Source of the DNA: Deltaproteobacteria bacterium
GTDB taxonomy: Bacteria; Myxococcota_A; Polyangia; Haliangiales; Haliangiaceae
DNA: 40,885 nt
NCBI GenBank assembly: GCA_013812655.1
Contig: JACCTC010000482.1
Location: 1 to 40,885, forward strand
Direction: 5' to 3'
The notes beneath the pieces are model-generated. The model was not told where the DNA came from, ran no database searches, and was given only the letters and a program-made list of their open reading frames with translations. This document shows positions 29,200 through 36,965 of this stretch, one piece after another. Numbering within the stretch: position 1 is the stretch's first letter; every line of letters starts with the position of its first letter. The position numbers and the translations under genes were made by a program.

Positions 29200-30213
29200 T
29201 CAGACCTCGTTGTTGCGGCGCGCCGCGGCGTCACCCCACGCAGTCCACACGGACGGCGCGAGCGCGGACTCCGCGTCCTTGCCCTCGACGCCGACGCGGC
29301 TGCCGCCTTCCGAGGACGGCATCAGACGCGCGACGACGGCCAGCGCTTCCTGCACGAGGTTCGGGGCGAGCGCGTGGGCCTTCGCCGCGAGCCGCCCTTG
29401 CAGCGACAGCACGACCTCGGCATCGCCGTGCTCGCAGGCGCGGATGATCTGGCGCGCCGCACGCTCGGCGTTCATCGACGTGACTGGTGAGCTGTCGGTG
29501 ATGTCGAACCACGCGTACTCGGCTTGCGCCTGGCCCTTCACGATCGCGTGGCGCGGACTACCGGTCCGCATCAGCCCGGGACACACGGTCGTGATGAACA
29601 CACCATCCTGCGCGAGCTCGGTGCGCATGCCCGACGACAGGCCGTAGAGTGCGAACTTGCTCGCGCAGTACGGGACGAGGTGTGGGATCGCGAGCTTCGC
29701 GCCGATCGACGTGATGTTGACGACCCGGCCGGATCCCCGCCGCCGCATCTCCGGCAGCACCGCGAGCATCGCGTACAGCGGCGCCCACAGGTGCGTGCGC
29801 ATCGCGCGCTCGTAGTCCTCGAGGTTCATCATCTCGACGGGGCCGACCTGGATGATCCCCGCGTTGTTGAACAGCACGTCGATCGGACCGAGCTCGTCGT
29901 GGACCTCGGTGAGGAACCGCGTGATGTCGTCGCGGTCGGTGACGTCGCACGGTGCGGCGTGGACCGTGCCGCCGACGATCGCCAGCTCGACCCGCGCACG
30001 CTCGAGCTCCGCCGCATCGCGCGCGCAGATCGCGACCCGCGCACCCTTGCGCACGAGCTCGCGGGCGAGCACGAGACCCAGGCCCCGCGAGCCGCCCGTG
30101 ATCACGACGACCTTGTCGCGGAGGTCCAGGTGACGGCGGCGCCGGATCAGCGCGCGGCCGAGCAGCAACGTCCCAAGACCGGTGGCGAGACGCAGGGCGG
30201 TGAGCTTCGTCAT
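29200..30213 (-). CDS. Membrane-anchored short-chain dehydrogenase/reductase
   Basis: 337 residues. A short hydrophobic N-terminus (ATGLGTLLLGRALIRRRR, about 10-27) precedes the Rossmann fold: TGGSRGLG (39-46), D90 in CDV, NNAG (116-119), catalytic S169 in NITSIGAK, and Y182-x3-K186 in YCASK. After the 250-residue SDR core there is a C-terminal region of about 80 residues (ITDSSPVTSMNAERAARQIIRACEHGDAEVVLSLQGRLAAKAHALAPNLVQEALAVVARLMP) characteristic of the SDR family members that act on lipids or retinol-like substrates. The substrate is not known. It is divergent from a DUF2809 gene; the intervening 165 bases hold several hairpins. Confidence 0.88.
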   Translation of the reverse strand: MTKLTALRLATGLGTLLLGRALIRRRRHLDLRDKVVVITGGSRGLGLVLARELVRKGARVAICARDAAELERARVELAIVGGTVHAAPCDVTDRDDITRFLTEVHDELGPIDVLFNNAGIIQVGPVEMMNLEDYERAMRTHLWAPLYAMLAVLPEMRRRGSGRVVNITSIGAKLAIPHLVPYCASKFALYGLSSGMRTELAQDGVFITTVCPGLMRTGSPRHAIVKGQAQAEYAWFDITDSSPVTSMNAERAARQIIRACEHGDAEVVLSLQGRLAAKAHALAPNLVQEALAVVARLMPSSEGGSRVGVEGKDAESALAPSVWTAWGDAAARRNNEV

Positions 30214-30351
30214 GACGTGTAAAAAACGAGCAAGCGATGTGCCTCCCGCAACCGCGATCCCGGGGGGCTCGCGCGACGCCCCCGTGCGATCGCGCTCGCG
30301 ACGTCGACTTACGTGCGCCCGCGCCCGGCGGCCGCCGCATCTCCGGAATCA

Positions 30352-30375
30352 CCGGGGCAACCCCGGCGTTGCCCC
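30352..30375 (+). promoter_or_regulatory. Two mutually exclusive hairpins just before a start codon
   Basis: Hairpin A: CCGGGG/CCCCGG with a CAA loop (30352-30366). Hairpin B: GGGGCAAC/GTTGCCCC with a six-base loop (30354-30375). They share bases, so only one can form. Hairpin B ends three bases before the GTG at 30379 and would hide the region where a ribosome binds. A third stem, CGGGGG/CCCCCG (30261-30284), lies further upstream. Confidence 0.45.
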
Positions 30376-30378
30376 ATC

Positions 30379-30819
30379 GTGAAGCGAAGGTTCGTCTGGC
30401 TCGGCGTGGTGGCGCTGGCGATCGGGATGGCCGTGCTGCTCTATCGTGGACCCGGTCGCGCGATCGTGCGCGGTCACGTCGGCGATGTCGCCGCGACGAT
30501 GCTGGTCTACGCGATGCTCTGCATGCTGTGGCGCGCGCGCATCGCGTTACGCGCAGCGACGACCCTCGCGATCGCCGTGGCGATCGAGCTCGGCCAGCTG
30601 GTGTGGAGCACCCGGTCGAGCCCGCTCGAGATCCTGATCGGCAGCACGTTCGATCGCTGGGATCTGGTGGCGTATGCGATCGGGGTGGCCGTCGCGATCG
30701 CGTGGGAGCTCGTGGGTCAGCGGGGCGCAGAGACGAGCGCGTCGACGTGCGCGTCGGTGCGCTCGCGCAGCTCGGTCGCCGACTTCACGCCATCGACTTC
30801 CCAGCCCTCGCGCGAGTAA
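30379..30819 (+). CDS. DUF2809-family membrane protein
   Basis: 146 residues from GTG 30379. Four membrane helices are visible: RRFVWLGVVALAIGMAVLLY, DVAATMLVYAMLCMLWRARIAL, ATTLAIAVAIELGQLVW and DLVAYAIGVAVAIAWEL. The DUF2809 (VanZ-like) motifs GHVGDVAATMLVYAMLC and AIELGQLVWSTRSSPLEILIGSTFDRWDLVAYAIGV match well. Function unknown. The part after about residue 115 (GQRGAETSAS...) is antisense to the end of the minus-strand gene that follows; the two genes overlap tail to tail by 103 bases. One of the two C-termini may be mispredicted, but both frames are open. Confidence 0.78.
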   Translation: MKRRFVWLGVVALAIGMAVLLYRGPGRAIVRGHVGDVAATMLVYAMLCMLWRARIALRAATTLAIAVAIELGQLVWSTRSSPLEILIGSTFDRWDLVAYAIGVAVAIAWELVGQRGAETSASTCASVRSRSSVADFTPSTSQPSRE

Positions 30820-31214
30820 TACCGCTTCACGCCACGGCTGCCGCCGTCGAGCTCGAGGCAGAAGTCCATCTGCTTCTCGGTGCAGCGCCGCGCCTTGTGC
30901 TTGACGGTGTCGCGCTCGCCGCTCTGCGGGTACACGATGCGGAGCTCGCTGCCGGTCGCGGTGTACTGGAACAGCTCGTACTGGCCCTTCCATGACGACG
31001 ACGCCTGGAACGCACCGAACGGCTGCTCGGTGATCGCCACGAACACGTTGACGACGTCCTTGTCGTTGCGCGGCATGTGGTCGATCCAGATGCGATCGAG
31101 CACGAGCTGATCGGAGTCCGTCGCGGCGCGCGGCGCGCTGTCGGAACCGAGCACGCGATATGCGCCGTACCCCACCGTCGAAACCAGAGCCAGGATCAAG
31201 AGCGGCTTCTTCAT
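30717..31214 (-). CDS. Hypothetical single-span/exported protein
   Basis: 165 residues. I chose ATG 31214, preceded by a strong Shine-Dalgarno GGAGGTGAT with eight bases between GGAGG and the ATG; GTG codons at 31220 and 31223 lie inside or right after it. MKKPLLILALVSTVGYGAYRVLGS is a signal anchor or uncleaved leader. The rest is soluble and mixed (DQLVLDRIWIDHMPRNDKDVVNVFVAITEQPFGAFQASSSWKGQYELFQYTATGSELRIVYPQSGERD, RCTEKQMDFCLELDGGSRGVKRYYSREGWEVDG), with one likely disulfide. I recall similar lengths and motifs from other myxobacterial genomes, but no function. A TAGGAT hexamer (31233-31238) lies upstream. Confidence 0.72.
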   Translation of the reverse strand: MKKPLLILALVSTVGYGAYRVLGSDSAPRAATDSDQLVLDRIWIDHMPRNDKDVVNVFVAITEQPFGAFQASSSWKGQYELFQYTATGSELRIVYPQSGERDTVKHKARRCTEKQMDFCLELDGGSRGVKRYYSREGWEVDGVKSATELRERTDAHVDALVSAPR

Positions 31215-31294
31215 CACGATCACCTCCGGGGCATCCTAGCTCGAACATCGTGGCGAGGCCCGCCCGGCAGCGCACTCGTAGTTACCGCTGCTGG

Positions 31295-31300
31295 TACGTT
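31295..31300 (+). promoter_or_regulatory. -10 box (TACGTT)
   Basis: It ends six bases before the ATG at 31307, which fixes that start for the DoxX-like gene. Confidence 0.5.
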
Positions 31301-31306
31301 CGCGCG

Positions 31307-31756
31307 ATGAGTGCGCGGAACCCGACGACCCGGCAACGCGTGAAGACCGTGCTGCGATGGGTCCTCACCGCGTTCATGGTCGGCGCGGGCGTGAACCACT
31401 TCGTGAACCCTGCGCCCTATCTCGGCATGATGCCGGACGCACTCCCGGCGCACCTCGCGCTCGTCTACGTCTCGGGGATCGCCGAGATCGCCGGTGGCCT
31501 CGGCCTGATCCTGCCCGCGACCCGCCGGCTCGCCGCCTGGGGCCTGGTCGCGCTGCTCGTCGCGATCTTCCCCGCGAACCTCAACATGGCGATCAACGAC
31601 CTGCCGCTCGAGACGACCCGGATCCCGACGTGGGCGTTGTGGGCGCGGTTGCCGCTGCAGGTGGTGCTGATCGCGTGGGCGTGGTGGTTCACGCGGCCGG
31701 CACGATCCGAGGCCAGCCCGCCCGAGGCCGTGACGAGCTCGCCGCGGAGAACGTGA
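31307..31756 (+). CDS. DoxX-family membrane protein
   Basis: 149 residues, four membrane helices. The family pattern is clear: LRWVLTAFMVGAGVNHFVNPAPYLGMMPDALPAHLALVYVSGIAEIAGGLGLILPATRRLAAWGLVALLVAIFPANLNMAINDLP and the final helix LPLQVVLIAWAWWF. The GVNHF motif in helix 1 and NLNMA in helix 3 are typical. DoxX proteins act in oxidative-stress or quinone-linked electron transfer in some bacteria; many have no defined role. The N-terminus has a short basic region (ARNPTTRQRVK). It stands alone between a divergent promoter and the next gene. Confidence 0.85.
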   Translation: MSARNPTTRQRVKTVLRWVLTAFMVGAGVNHFVNPAPYLGMMPDALPAHLALVYVSGIAEIAGGLGLILPATRRLAAWGLVALLVAIFPANLNMAINDLPLETTRIPTWALWARLPLQVVLIAWAWWFTRPARSEASPPEAVTSSPRRT

Positions 31757-31796
31757 TCGCGTCACGCCCGGTATCGCCGTGACGTCCGTGGGCGCG

Positions 31797-31802
31797 TAGC
31801 AT
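31797..31802 (+). promoter_or_regulatory. -10 box (TAGCAT)
   Basis: Six bases before the ATG at 31809. Confidence 0.5.
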
Positions 31803-31808
31803 CGCGCG

Positions 31809-33245
31809 ATGCTTGCCGCTCCCGTCCTCGGCCCCTGGGTCCGAGCCCTCGTCGACGTCATCGAGAGCGGACGCACCCGCAAGAAGCCGCACGCAAGCGC
31901 CGCGAACCTCGCACGCCAGACGGCCTCGTTCGAGCTGCGTGCGATCATGACCGCTTGCGCGAAGCACGCTATCAGCCACGTCTCTCTCGACGAATACCTC
32001 CTCGCCGAGCGCGACATCGGTGACTCGGTACCGAGCGAGGACGCGTTCTTCGAAGGGAAAGTCGTCGTCGGGCACAGCCCCGGTGGCGACATCTTCGTCG
32101 TCGAGCTCACGCCCAAGGGCAAGAACGCGCCGGTCTGGCGCATCGCGCACGACGAGGAGTGGACCACTTACCGCGAGGCAAGCGATCTCGAGAGCTTCCT
32201 TCGAAAGTACGGCGCGGCCGCCAAGAAGGCCGGTCAGAAGAGCGACGTGCTGCTTGCCCTCGAGAAAGCCAAGCGCGAGACGCCGGCCGCGCGTGCGCTT
32301 GCGAAGGCGGCAGCGACGAGCACCAAGGCGATCGCGTGGCTACCGACGAAGGTGAAGCCCGAAACCTTCCGCGACAGCCCCACGGTCCTTGCCCTGAAAA
32401 AGCTGTTACCGAACGCGTGGTTCGTGGTGGCTTCGCCGCAGCACACGATCGTCATCGACGACCGCGACGACAGTAAGAAAGACAGAGACGGCAACGTCAT
32501 CAGCATCGCGTCAGGCACGAAGGTCCGCGCGCTCGGCGTCCCCCCGCTTCGCGAGCTCCGCTGCTCCACCTCTCCCGATGGCGCGTTCGCGGTGCTCGGT
32601 TCGCCCCTGCAGCTCTACTTCGTCGACATCGCCCGCGGCAACGCGCGCGCTCTGCCCTGGCTCGGGTGGGTCGCGGACGTCTCCTTCGTGGCCAACGACC
32701 TCTTCGTCGTGGCGACTGCCGGCGGCTGGCAAGAGCCGATGCGCGGCAGCGCGGACGTCAAGGCGCTCCTCGCAAAGCAGAAAAAGGATCCCGGTGGCCG
32801 GCTCTGCCTCGAGAGTGAGGCCCGGCTCCACGTCTTCGCGCTTCCGAAAGCCGCGCGTGGCGTTCCCGAATGCGTGCAGCGTGTGGGGGGCAGCGCTCCG
32901 ACGATGGGCGGATTTCTCGGGCGGTACCTCGTGCTTCGCAAACCGGCCGAAGGCGAGCGCGAGAAGAAGTCCACCCCGCGCACGTGGGTGTACGTCGTGA
33001 ACAACCAGCGGCTCGTGTTCCTCGCCGCGCTCCCGAAAGATCCCGGAAACGTGTTCGAACGAAAGCAGCGCATCTACGGCGAGGACGGCTACGAGCTCGT
33101 GCACCTCGAAGCGGCGGCCAAGCAGGTCCCGCCGAATCCCGCCACGTGGATGCCTGACGACTGCAGCGCAAAGCCTGGCCGGGCTTCCGATGACGACGCG
33201 CCTCCGCCGCCTCCGGCTTTTCCGAAGCTGCACACGCACGGGTAG
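31809..33245 (+). CDS. Large hypothetical protein with possible SUKH-like N-terminus
   Basis: 478 residues, no signal peptide or membrane helix. Residues about 35-140 (TASFELRAIMTACAKHAISHVSLDEYLLAERDIGDSVPSEDAFFEGKVVVGHSPGGDIFVVELTPKGKNAPVWRIAHDEEWTTYREASDLESFLRKYG) follow the order of a SMI1/KNR4 (SUKH) domain: entry helix, strands with a G-G-D turn, V-[FWY]...H, then a closing helix. The rest reads like beta-propeller blades (PPLRELRCSTSPDGAFAVLGSPLQLYFVDIARGNARALPWLGWVADVSFVANDLFVVATAGGW). It is notably Lys-rich, with more AAA/AAG codons and lower third-position GC than its neighbours, suggesting recent acquisition. SUKH domains are common in contact-dependent toxin immunity; here no toxin gene is adjacent. 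The assignment is tentative. Confidence 0.6.
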   Translation: MLAAPVLGPWVRALVDVIESGRTRKKPHASAANLARQTASFELRAIMTACAKHAISHVSLDEYLLAERDIGDSVPSEDAFFEGKVVVGHSPGGDIFVVELTPKGKNAPVWRIAHDEEWTTYREASDLESFLRKYGAAAKKAGQKSDVLLALEKAKRETPAARALAKAAATSTKAIAWLPTKVKPETFRDSPTVLALKKLLPNAWFVVASPQHTIVIDDRDDSKKDRDGNVISIASGTKVRALGVPPLRELRCSTSPDGAFAVLGSPLQLYFVDIARGNARALPWLGWVADVSFVANDLFVVATAGGWQEPMRGSADVKALLAKQKKDPGGRLCLESEARLHVFALPKAARGVPECVQRVGGSAPTMGGFLGRYLVLRKPAEGEREKKSTPRTWVYVVNNQRLVFLAALPKDPGNVFERKQRIYGEDGYELVHLEAAAKQVPPNPATWMPDDCSAKPGRASDDDAPPPPPAFPKLHTHG

Positions 33246-33270
33246 CTGCAACCAGTCGTCTGCGGCTACC
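33241..33270. terminator. Ten-base-pair hairpin at the gene end
   Basis: GGTAGCTGCA and TGCGGCTACC pair with one G-T wobble around a ten-base loop. The stop codon (33243-33245) lies in the left arm. No T-run follows. Confidence 0.45.
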
Positions 33271-33379
33271 AGCGCCGAGGTGGCCAGTCGAGTAGCCGCG
33301 CTAACTTTTCGCTATCTTCGCGGTTCTTCACGCAGCGTCGTCGGCGCACCGTGGCACCCATCTTGATGAGGTCAGTGGC

Positions 33380-34696
33380 GTGCGCATCCGAACCCTCGTC
33401 ATCGCGGCTTCCCTCGCAGCAGCTGCTTGCGCGGACCCGTCCGAGCCGCCGGTCTCCGAGGACCTCCCCGGCGAGCCGTCGAAGGCCGACCACTCGGAAT
33501 TTCAGCTCTCCGGTGCTCGCGGCTGGTATGTGGTCGGCAACGCGCTGACGCCTGGCCAGGACCGCCTCGACCTCACGATCACCACGACCGGCGATGCTCG
33601 CGTCGTCGACCTCTGGCTCGACAACCGCTACGTCCGCCGCGCGACCCGCCAGGGCAACAAGTTCACGTTCTCGATCGACCTGAAGACCGTCGCGGTTGGC
33701 TCGCACCGCATCCTGCTCGCGGCCGATGGCGCGCGCGTCGCGTTCGCCGCGGTTCCATTCCAGCGCAGCCATCCACTCTACATCGCGGTGTCGAACGACT
33801 GGGACGATCCGGACAACGCCGACCCGATGCTCGAGCGCCAGGAGCGGCTGCACGCCCGCCACCCGCACCTCGTGATGACGCACTTCGTCGGCCCGTACAC
33901 GTTCACCGATCCCGCGATCACGCCGGCCCGCCGCCAGCGTCTGGTGCAGTGGGTCACGAACCTGCGCGACACCGAGGGCGACGAGATCGGCCTGCACGTC
34001 CACCCGTATTGCAACTTCGTCCGCACCGCCGGCGTCACCTGCCGGACCTCGCCGTCGTTCGCCTACGCGAACGGCGACACGTCCGGCTACACGGTGATCC
34101 TGGCGTCGTACACCAGGGCCGAGCTCGAGAAGCTGTTCGTGCGCGCCGCGGACCTGTTCGAACAGAACGGCCTCGGTCGCCCGACCTCGTTCCGCGCCGG
34201 CGGCTGGACCGCCGACACCAACGTGCTCCAGGCTCTCGGGACCGCCGGCCACGTCGCCGACTCGAGCGGATGCAACTGGTCGCGCCTCGAGGAGTGGGCC
34301 GACAACAGCGGCGCGGCGCTCTATGCGTGGAATCGCGAGAACTGGGCTGCGATCGACGCCACGAGCCAGCCGTACTACCCGTCGACGACCGACATCCTCG
34401 CCGACGCGGCACCGCACATCCCGGTGCTCGAGGTGCCGAACAACGGCCTGCTCGTCGACTACGTCAGCGGCGCCGAGATGATCGACATGTTCCAGCAGAA
34501 CTGGCCGGAGCGCCGCCCGCTCGCCGAGCCGACCGTCTACGCGATCGGCTACCACCCGCCGAACTTCAGCGAGACCTACTTCTCGCGGATGGACGTCGCG
34601 CTCACCGAGATCGACAAGTACCTCGCGCTCGAGGGCACCGGCCCGGTGATCTACGCGCGGATGTCGGACCTCAAGAAGGTCTTCCCGCAGCCCTGA
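33380..34696 (+). CDS. Polysaccharide-deacetylase-like lipoprotein
   Basis: 438 residues from GTG 33380; MRIRTLVIAASLAAAAC gives the lipid cysteine at 17. An N-terminal beta-sandwich (about 40-130: FQLSGARGWYVVGNALTPGQDRLDLTITTTGDARVVDLWLDNRYV) precedes a catalytic barrel. There, YIAVSNDWDDPD (134-144) holds the Asp motif, EIGLHVHPYCNFV (202-214, H206/H208) the metal histidines, and FRAGGWTAD (271-279) the Arg/Trp motif, in the order of a NodB-like deacetylase. The final VLEVPNNGL and IYARMSDLKKVF finish the barrel. Substrate unknown; it would act on an extracellular or periplasmic polysaccharide. The spacing between motifs is wider than in classical NodB. A TATCTT box (33313-33318) lies 60 bases upstream. 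Confidence 0.65.
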   Translation: MRIRTLVIAASLAAAACADPSEPPVSEDLPGEPSKADHSEFQLSGARGWYVVGNALTPGQDRLDLTITTTGDARVVDLWLDNRYVRRATRQGNKFTFSIDLKTVAVGSHRILLAADGARVAFAAVPFQRSHPLYIAVSNDWDDPDNADPMLERQERLHARHPHLVMTHFVGPYTFTDPAITPARRQRLVQWVTNLRDTEGDEIGLHVHPYCNFVRTAGVTCRTSPSFAYANGDTSGYTVILASYTRAELEKLFVRAADLFEQNGLGRPTSFRAGGWTADTNVLQALGTAGHVADSSGCNWSRLEEWADNSGAALYAWNRENWAAIDATSQPYYPSTTDILADAAPHIPVLEVPNNGLLVDYVSGAEMIDMFQQNWPERRPLAEPTVYAIGYHPPNFSETYFSRMDVALTEIDKYLALEGTGPVIYARMSDLKKVFPQP

Positions 34697-34703
34697 TCGC
34701 TGG

Positions 34704-34709
34704 TACCTT
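34704..34709 (+). promoter_or_regulatory. -10 box (TACCTT)
   Basis: It lies in the 20-base gap between two genes and ends seven bases before the ATG at 34717, so the esterase gene can be transcribed on its own. Confidence 0.45.
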
Positions 34710-34716
34710 GCCAGCG

Positions 34717-35694
34717 ATGCGGCGACACGCGATCGGCTGGCTCGTTGTCGTCGGGTCCGGCGGGTCCGGCGGGTGCGGCTCCGATCCCGCGGCCGTGACC
34801 GGCGACGCCGCGATCGGCGACGCACCGGCAGATGCCGGCTCGTGCGGCGCGCGCGGCGGACCGCGAGGCCTCAGCCGGCGCGAGGTCATGATCGACGGGC
34901 TGCGCCGCACGTACCTCGTGTACTTGCCGGCGAGCGCCTCGACCGCGACCGGCCTGCCGCTCGTGTTCGTGCACCACGGCTACACGATGTCGGGCCAGCT
35001 GATGCACGACATCACGGGCTACGCGGCGCTCGCCGACACCGAGCAGATCGCGCTCGCGTTTCCCGACGGCCAGGGTGGGCCGAACGCCAACAAGGCGCCG
35101 TGGAACGTCGGCTCGGACCTGTGCCCGAGCTACTTCGGTGCGCCACCGACCGCGATGGGCGACGACTTCGCGCTGCTCGACGCGATCGAGGCCGACATCT
35201 CCGCGGACCAGTGCCTCGATCGCGACCACGTGTTCGTCACCGGGTTCTCGATGGGCGGGTACTTCGCGCACCACGCGGGCTGCATGCGCGACGACATCGC
35301 CGGCATCGCGCCGCACTCCGGCGGCACCCACAGCCTCGACGCCTGCGCGACCGCGAAGAAGCCGGTCATCATCTTCCACGGGCTCACCGACGCCTTGATC
35401 CCCGCGGGCTGCAACGATCCAGACTCGACGCCGGTCCAGAACGTCGTGCCGGCGGCGACCGCGTGGGCGCAGCGCAACGGCTGCTCGCTGACCGCGACGC
35501 GGGTCGACGTGATGGGCGGCACGTGCATGGTCTACGACGGCTGTCCGGAAGGCGGACAGGTCGAGCTGTGCACGTTCACCAACATGGGTCACTGCTGGGC
35601 CGGTGGTGCGTCGGGCGCCGGGATCTACGCGTGTCCGAGCTACGCCGACGCGACACGGCTCGAGTGGCAGTTCTTCAAGCAGTACGCCTGGTGA
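34717..35694 (+). CDS. PHB depolymerase/feruloyl-esterase-type hydrolase (CE1/LpqC-like)
   Basis: 325 residues. The leader MRRHAIGWLVVVGSGGSGGCGSD may be a lipoprotein signal with an atypical Gly-rich lipobox. The alpha/beta hydrolase core begins REVMIDGLRRTYLVYLPASAS, then LPLVFVHHGYTMSG (oxyanion loop), YAALADTEQIALAFPDGQG, the nucleophile elbow GFSMGG (176-181, S178) and a histidine in MGHCWAGG (H292). Many conserved Cys suggest disulfides (six or more in the mature part). This is the LpqC/CE1 esterase pattern found in acetyl-xylan, feruloyl and PHB-degrading enzymes. With the deacetylase-like lipoprotein just upstream, it may act on exopolysaccharide; that link is inference. It converges on a lipoprotein gene five bases away. 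Confidence 0.85.
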   Translation: MRRHAIGWLVVVGSGGSGGCGSDPAAVTGDAAIGDAPADAGSCGARGGPRGLSRREVMIDGLRRTYLVYLPASASTATGLPLVFVHHGYTMSGQLMHDITGYAALADTEQIALAFPDGQGGPNANKAPWNVGSDLCPSYFGAPPTAMGDDFALLDAIEADISADQCLDRDHVFVTGFSMGGYFAHHAGCMRDDIAGIAPHSGGTHSLDACATAKKPVIIFHGLTDALIPAGCNDPDSTPVQNVVPAATAWAQRNGCSLTATRVDVMGGTCMVYDGCPEGGQVELCTFTNMGHCWAGGASGAGIYACPSYADATRLEWQFFKQYAW

Positions 35695-35698
35695 CGGC

Positions 35699-36844
35699 TC
35701 AGCAGGACGGCGCGAGCAGCACGCGGTTCGTGCGCGTCCGCAGATCGATCATATCGATGCGGACCTGATCGCCCCACTGGGTGAGCGCGACGAAGCCGCT
35801 CTTGATCACGTTGAACGCGAGATCGTCGTCGCCATCGTCGTCGCGCTTGATCGTGAACTTGCCGAGGCTGCTGCCGTTCGCGAGGCTCTGGAGGTAGACG
35901 ACGTACGGCTTCTCGTCGTCGACCGGACCGCCATCGATGATGCCGAACACGCCGGCGTGCTGGAACGTGCGATCGAGATCGAGCGTGCGCGAGCCGCCCG
36001 CGAGCTCGCCGCGAAAGCTGCCGTCGATCCCGAAGACCGTGCCGAGCGCGAAGCCCTCCTCGTTGTCGGCGAGCGCGATGAACGCGCCGGTGCCGAGGCG
36101 CGCCGAGAAGTCGTAGTACTCGTCGGAGGCCAGCCGCCGCATCGCCAGCCGCGTGCGCAGCTTGCCGGCCGCGAGGTCCCACAGCTCGAACGTTCCCTTC
36201 GAGCCATCCTCGTCGCGGATCACGACGACGCCGCGGCGGTAGTCCGCATCGGTCAGCACGTGCTGGACATCGCCGAGGCCGACCTTGGGCATCAGCCGCA
36301 TGCAGGTGCGGTCGTAGGGACAGACCTCGATGCTGCTGTTGTCGAGCGTGATCCGTTCATCATCATTATTATCCTCATCACTGCGATACTCGACATGTGG
36401 CTCGATGGCCGCCATGTCACTGTCCTCGACGTGAAAGATCGTGTCGATCGAGACGACCTTGCCGTCACGCCGCCAGGTGACGCAGCGATCGGGGTCGCCG
36501 TCACCGTTGCTGTCGAAGCACGCCCGCAGCTTCTGCGGATCGAACGAGACCACGTCGCCTTCATCGACGCACTCCGGCTTCGGCGCGTTCGGATCGGGCA
36601 GGCTGCTCGGCGTGCCGGTCGAGCCGAGCGTCCCGAGCGTCCCGAGCGTCCCGAGCATCCCGCGACGATCGGGTGGTGGCGGCTGCGGCGGATCGAGGTC
36701 CGGATCGGGCAGCGGATCCTGCTGCGGATCGGCCAACGTTTCCTCGGGGATCACGCGGCGCCGCTTGTCGGGCGGTGGTCGATCGCTGGTTCCGCAGGCT
36801 GCGGCGGTGACGAGCACGACGAGGACCCACGCCGAGGCGTTCAT
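35699..36844 (-). CDS. Putative lipoprotein, family not recognised
   Basis: 381 residues from ATG 36844; MNASAWVLVVLVTAAAC gives C17 as lipid site. A Pro/Asp-rich linker follows, and then GMLGTLGTLGTLGSTG, encoded by a 9-bp tandem repeat. Residues about 95-115 hold an EF-hand-like/dockerin-like loop: FDSNGDGDPDRCVTW. The rest consists of beta-rich segments such as VVSIDTIFHVEDSDMAAIEP, TFELWDLAAGKLRTRLAMRRL, FSARLGTGAFIALADNEEGFALGTVFGIDGSF and KPYVVYLQSLANGSSLGKFTIKRDDDGDDD, typical of a propeller or repeated sheet. Function unknown. It is divergent from the M28 peptidase gene. Confidence 0.65.
   Translation of the reverse strand: MNASAWVLVVLVTAAACGTSDRPPPDKRRRVIPEETLADPQQDPLPDPDLDPPQPPPPDRRGMLGTLGTLGTLGSTGTPSSLPDPNAPKPECVDEGDVVSFDPQKLRACFDSNGDGDPDRCVTWRRDGKVVSIDTIFHVEDSDMAAIEPHVEYRSDEDNNDDERITLDNSSIEVCPYDRTCMRLMPKVGLGDVQHVLTDADYRRGVVVIRDEDGSKGTFELWDLAAGKLRTRLAMRRLASDEYYDFSARLGTGAFIALADNEEGFALGTVFGIDGSFRGELAGGSRTLDLDRTFQHAGVFGIIDGGPVDDEKPYVVYLQSLANGSSLGKFTIKRDDDGDDDLAFNVIKSGFVALTQWGDQVRIDMIDLRTRTNRVLLAPSC
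36626..36661. repeat. 9-bp tandem repeat (GAGCGTCCC), four units
   Basis: Three perfect units and one with a single change (GAGCATCCC). On the minus strand they encode the Leu-Gly-Thr repeats of the lipoprotein linker. Confidence 0.75.
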
Positions 36845-36965
36845 CGCCCGAGAGTGCCACACGGCGTCGGGGATGCCGGCGAGACTTTGCGTTGTTGGTC
36901 CCGCTCCATCTCGGGGGCTGAAACCGGACGGGTGCTCGCGGTGTCCACGCGTCATGCTCTCCGGG

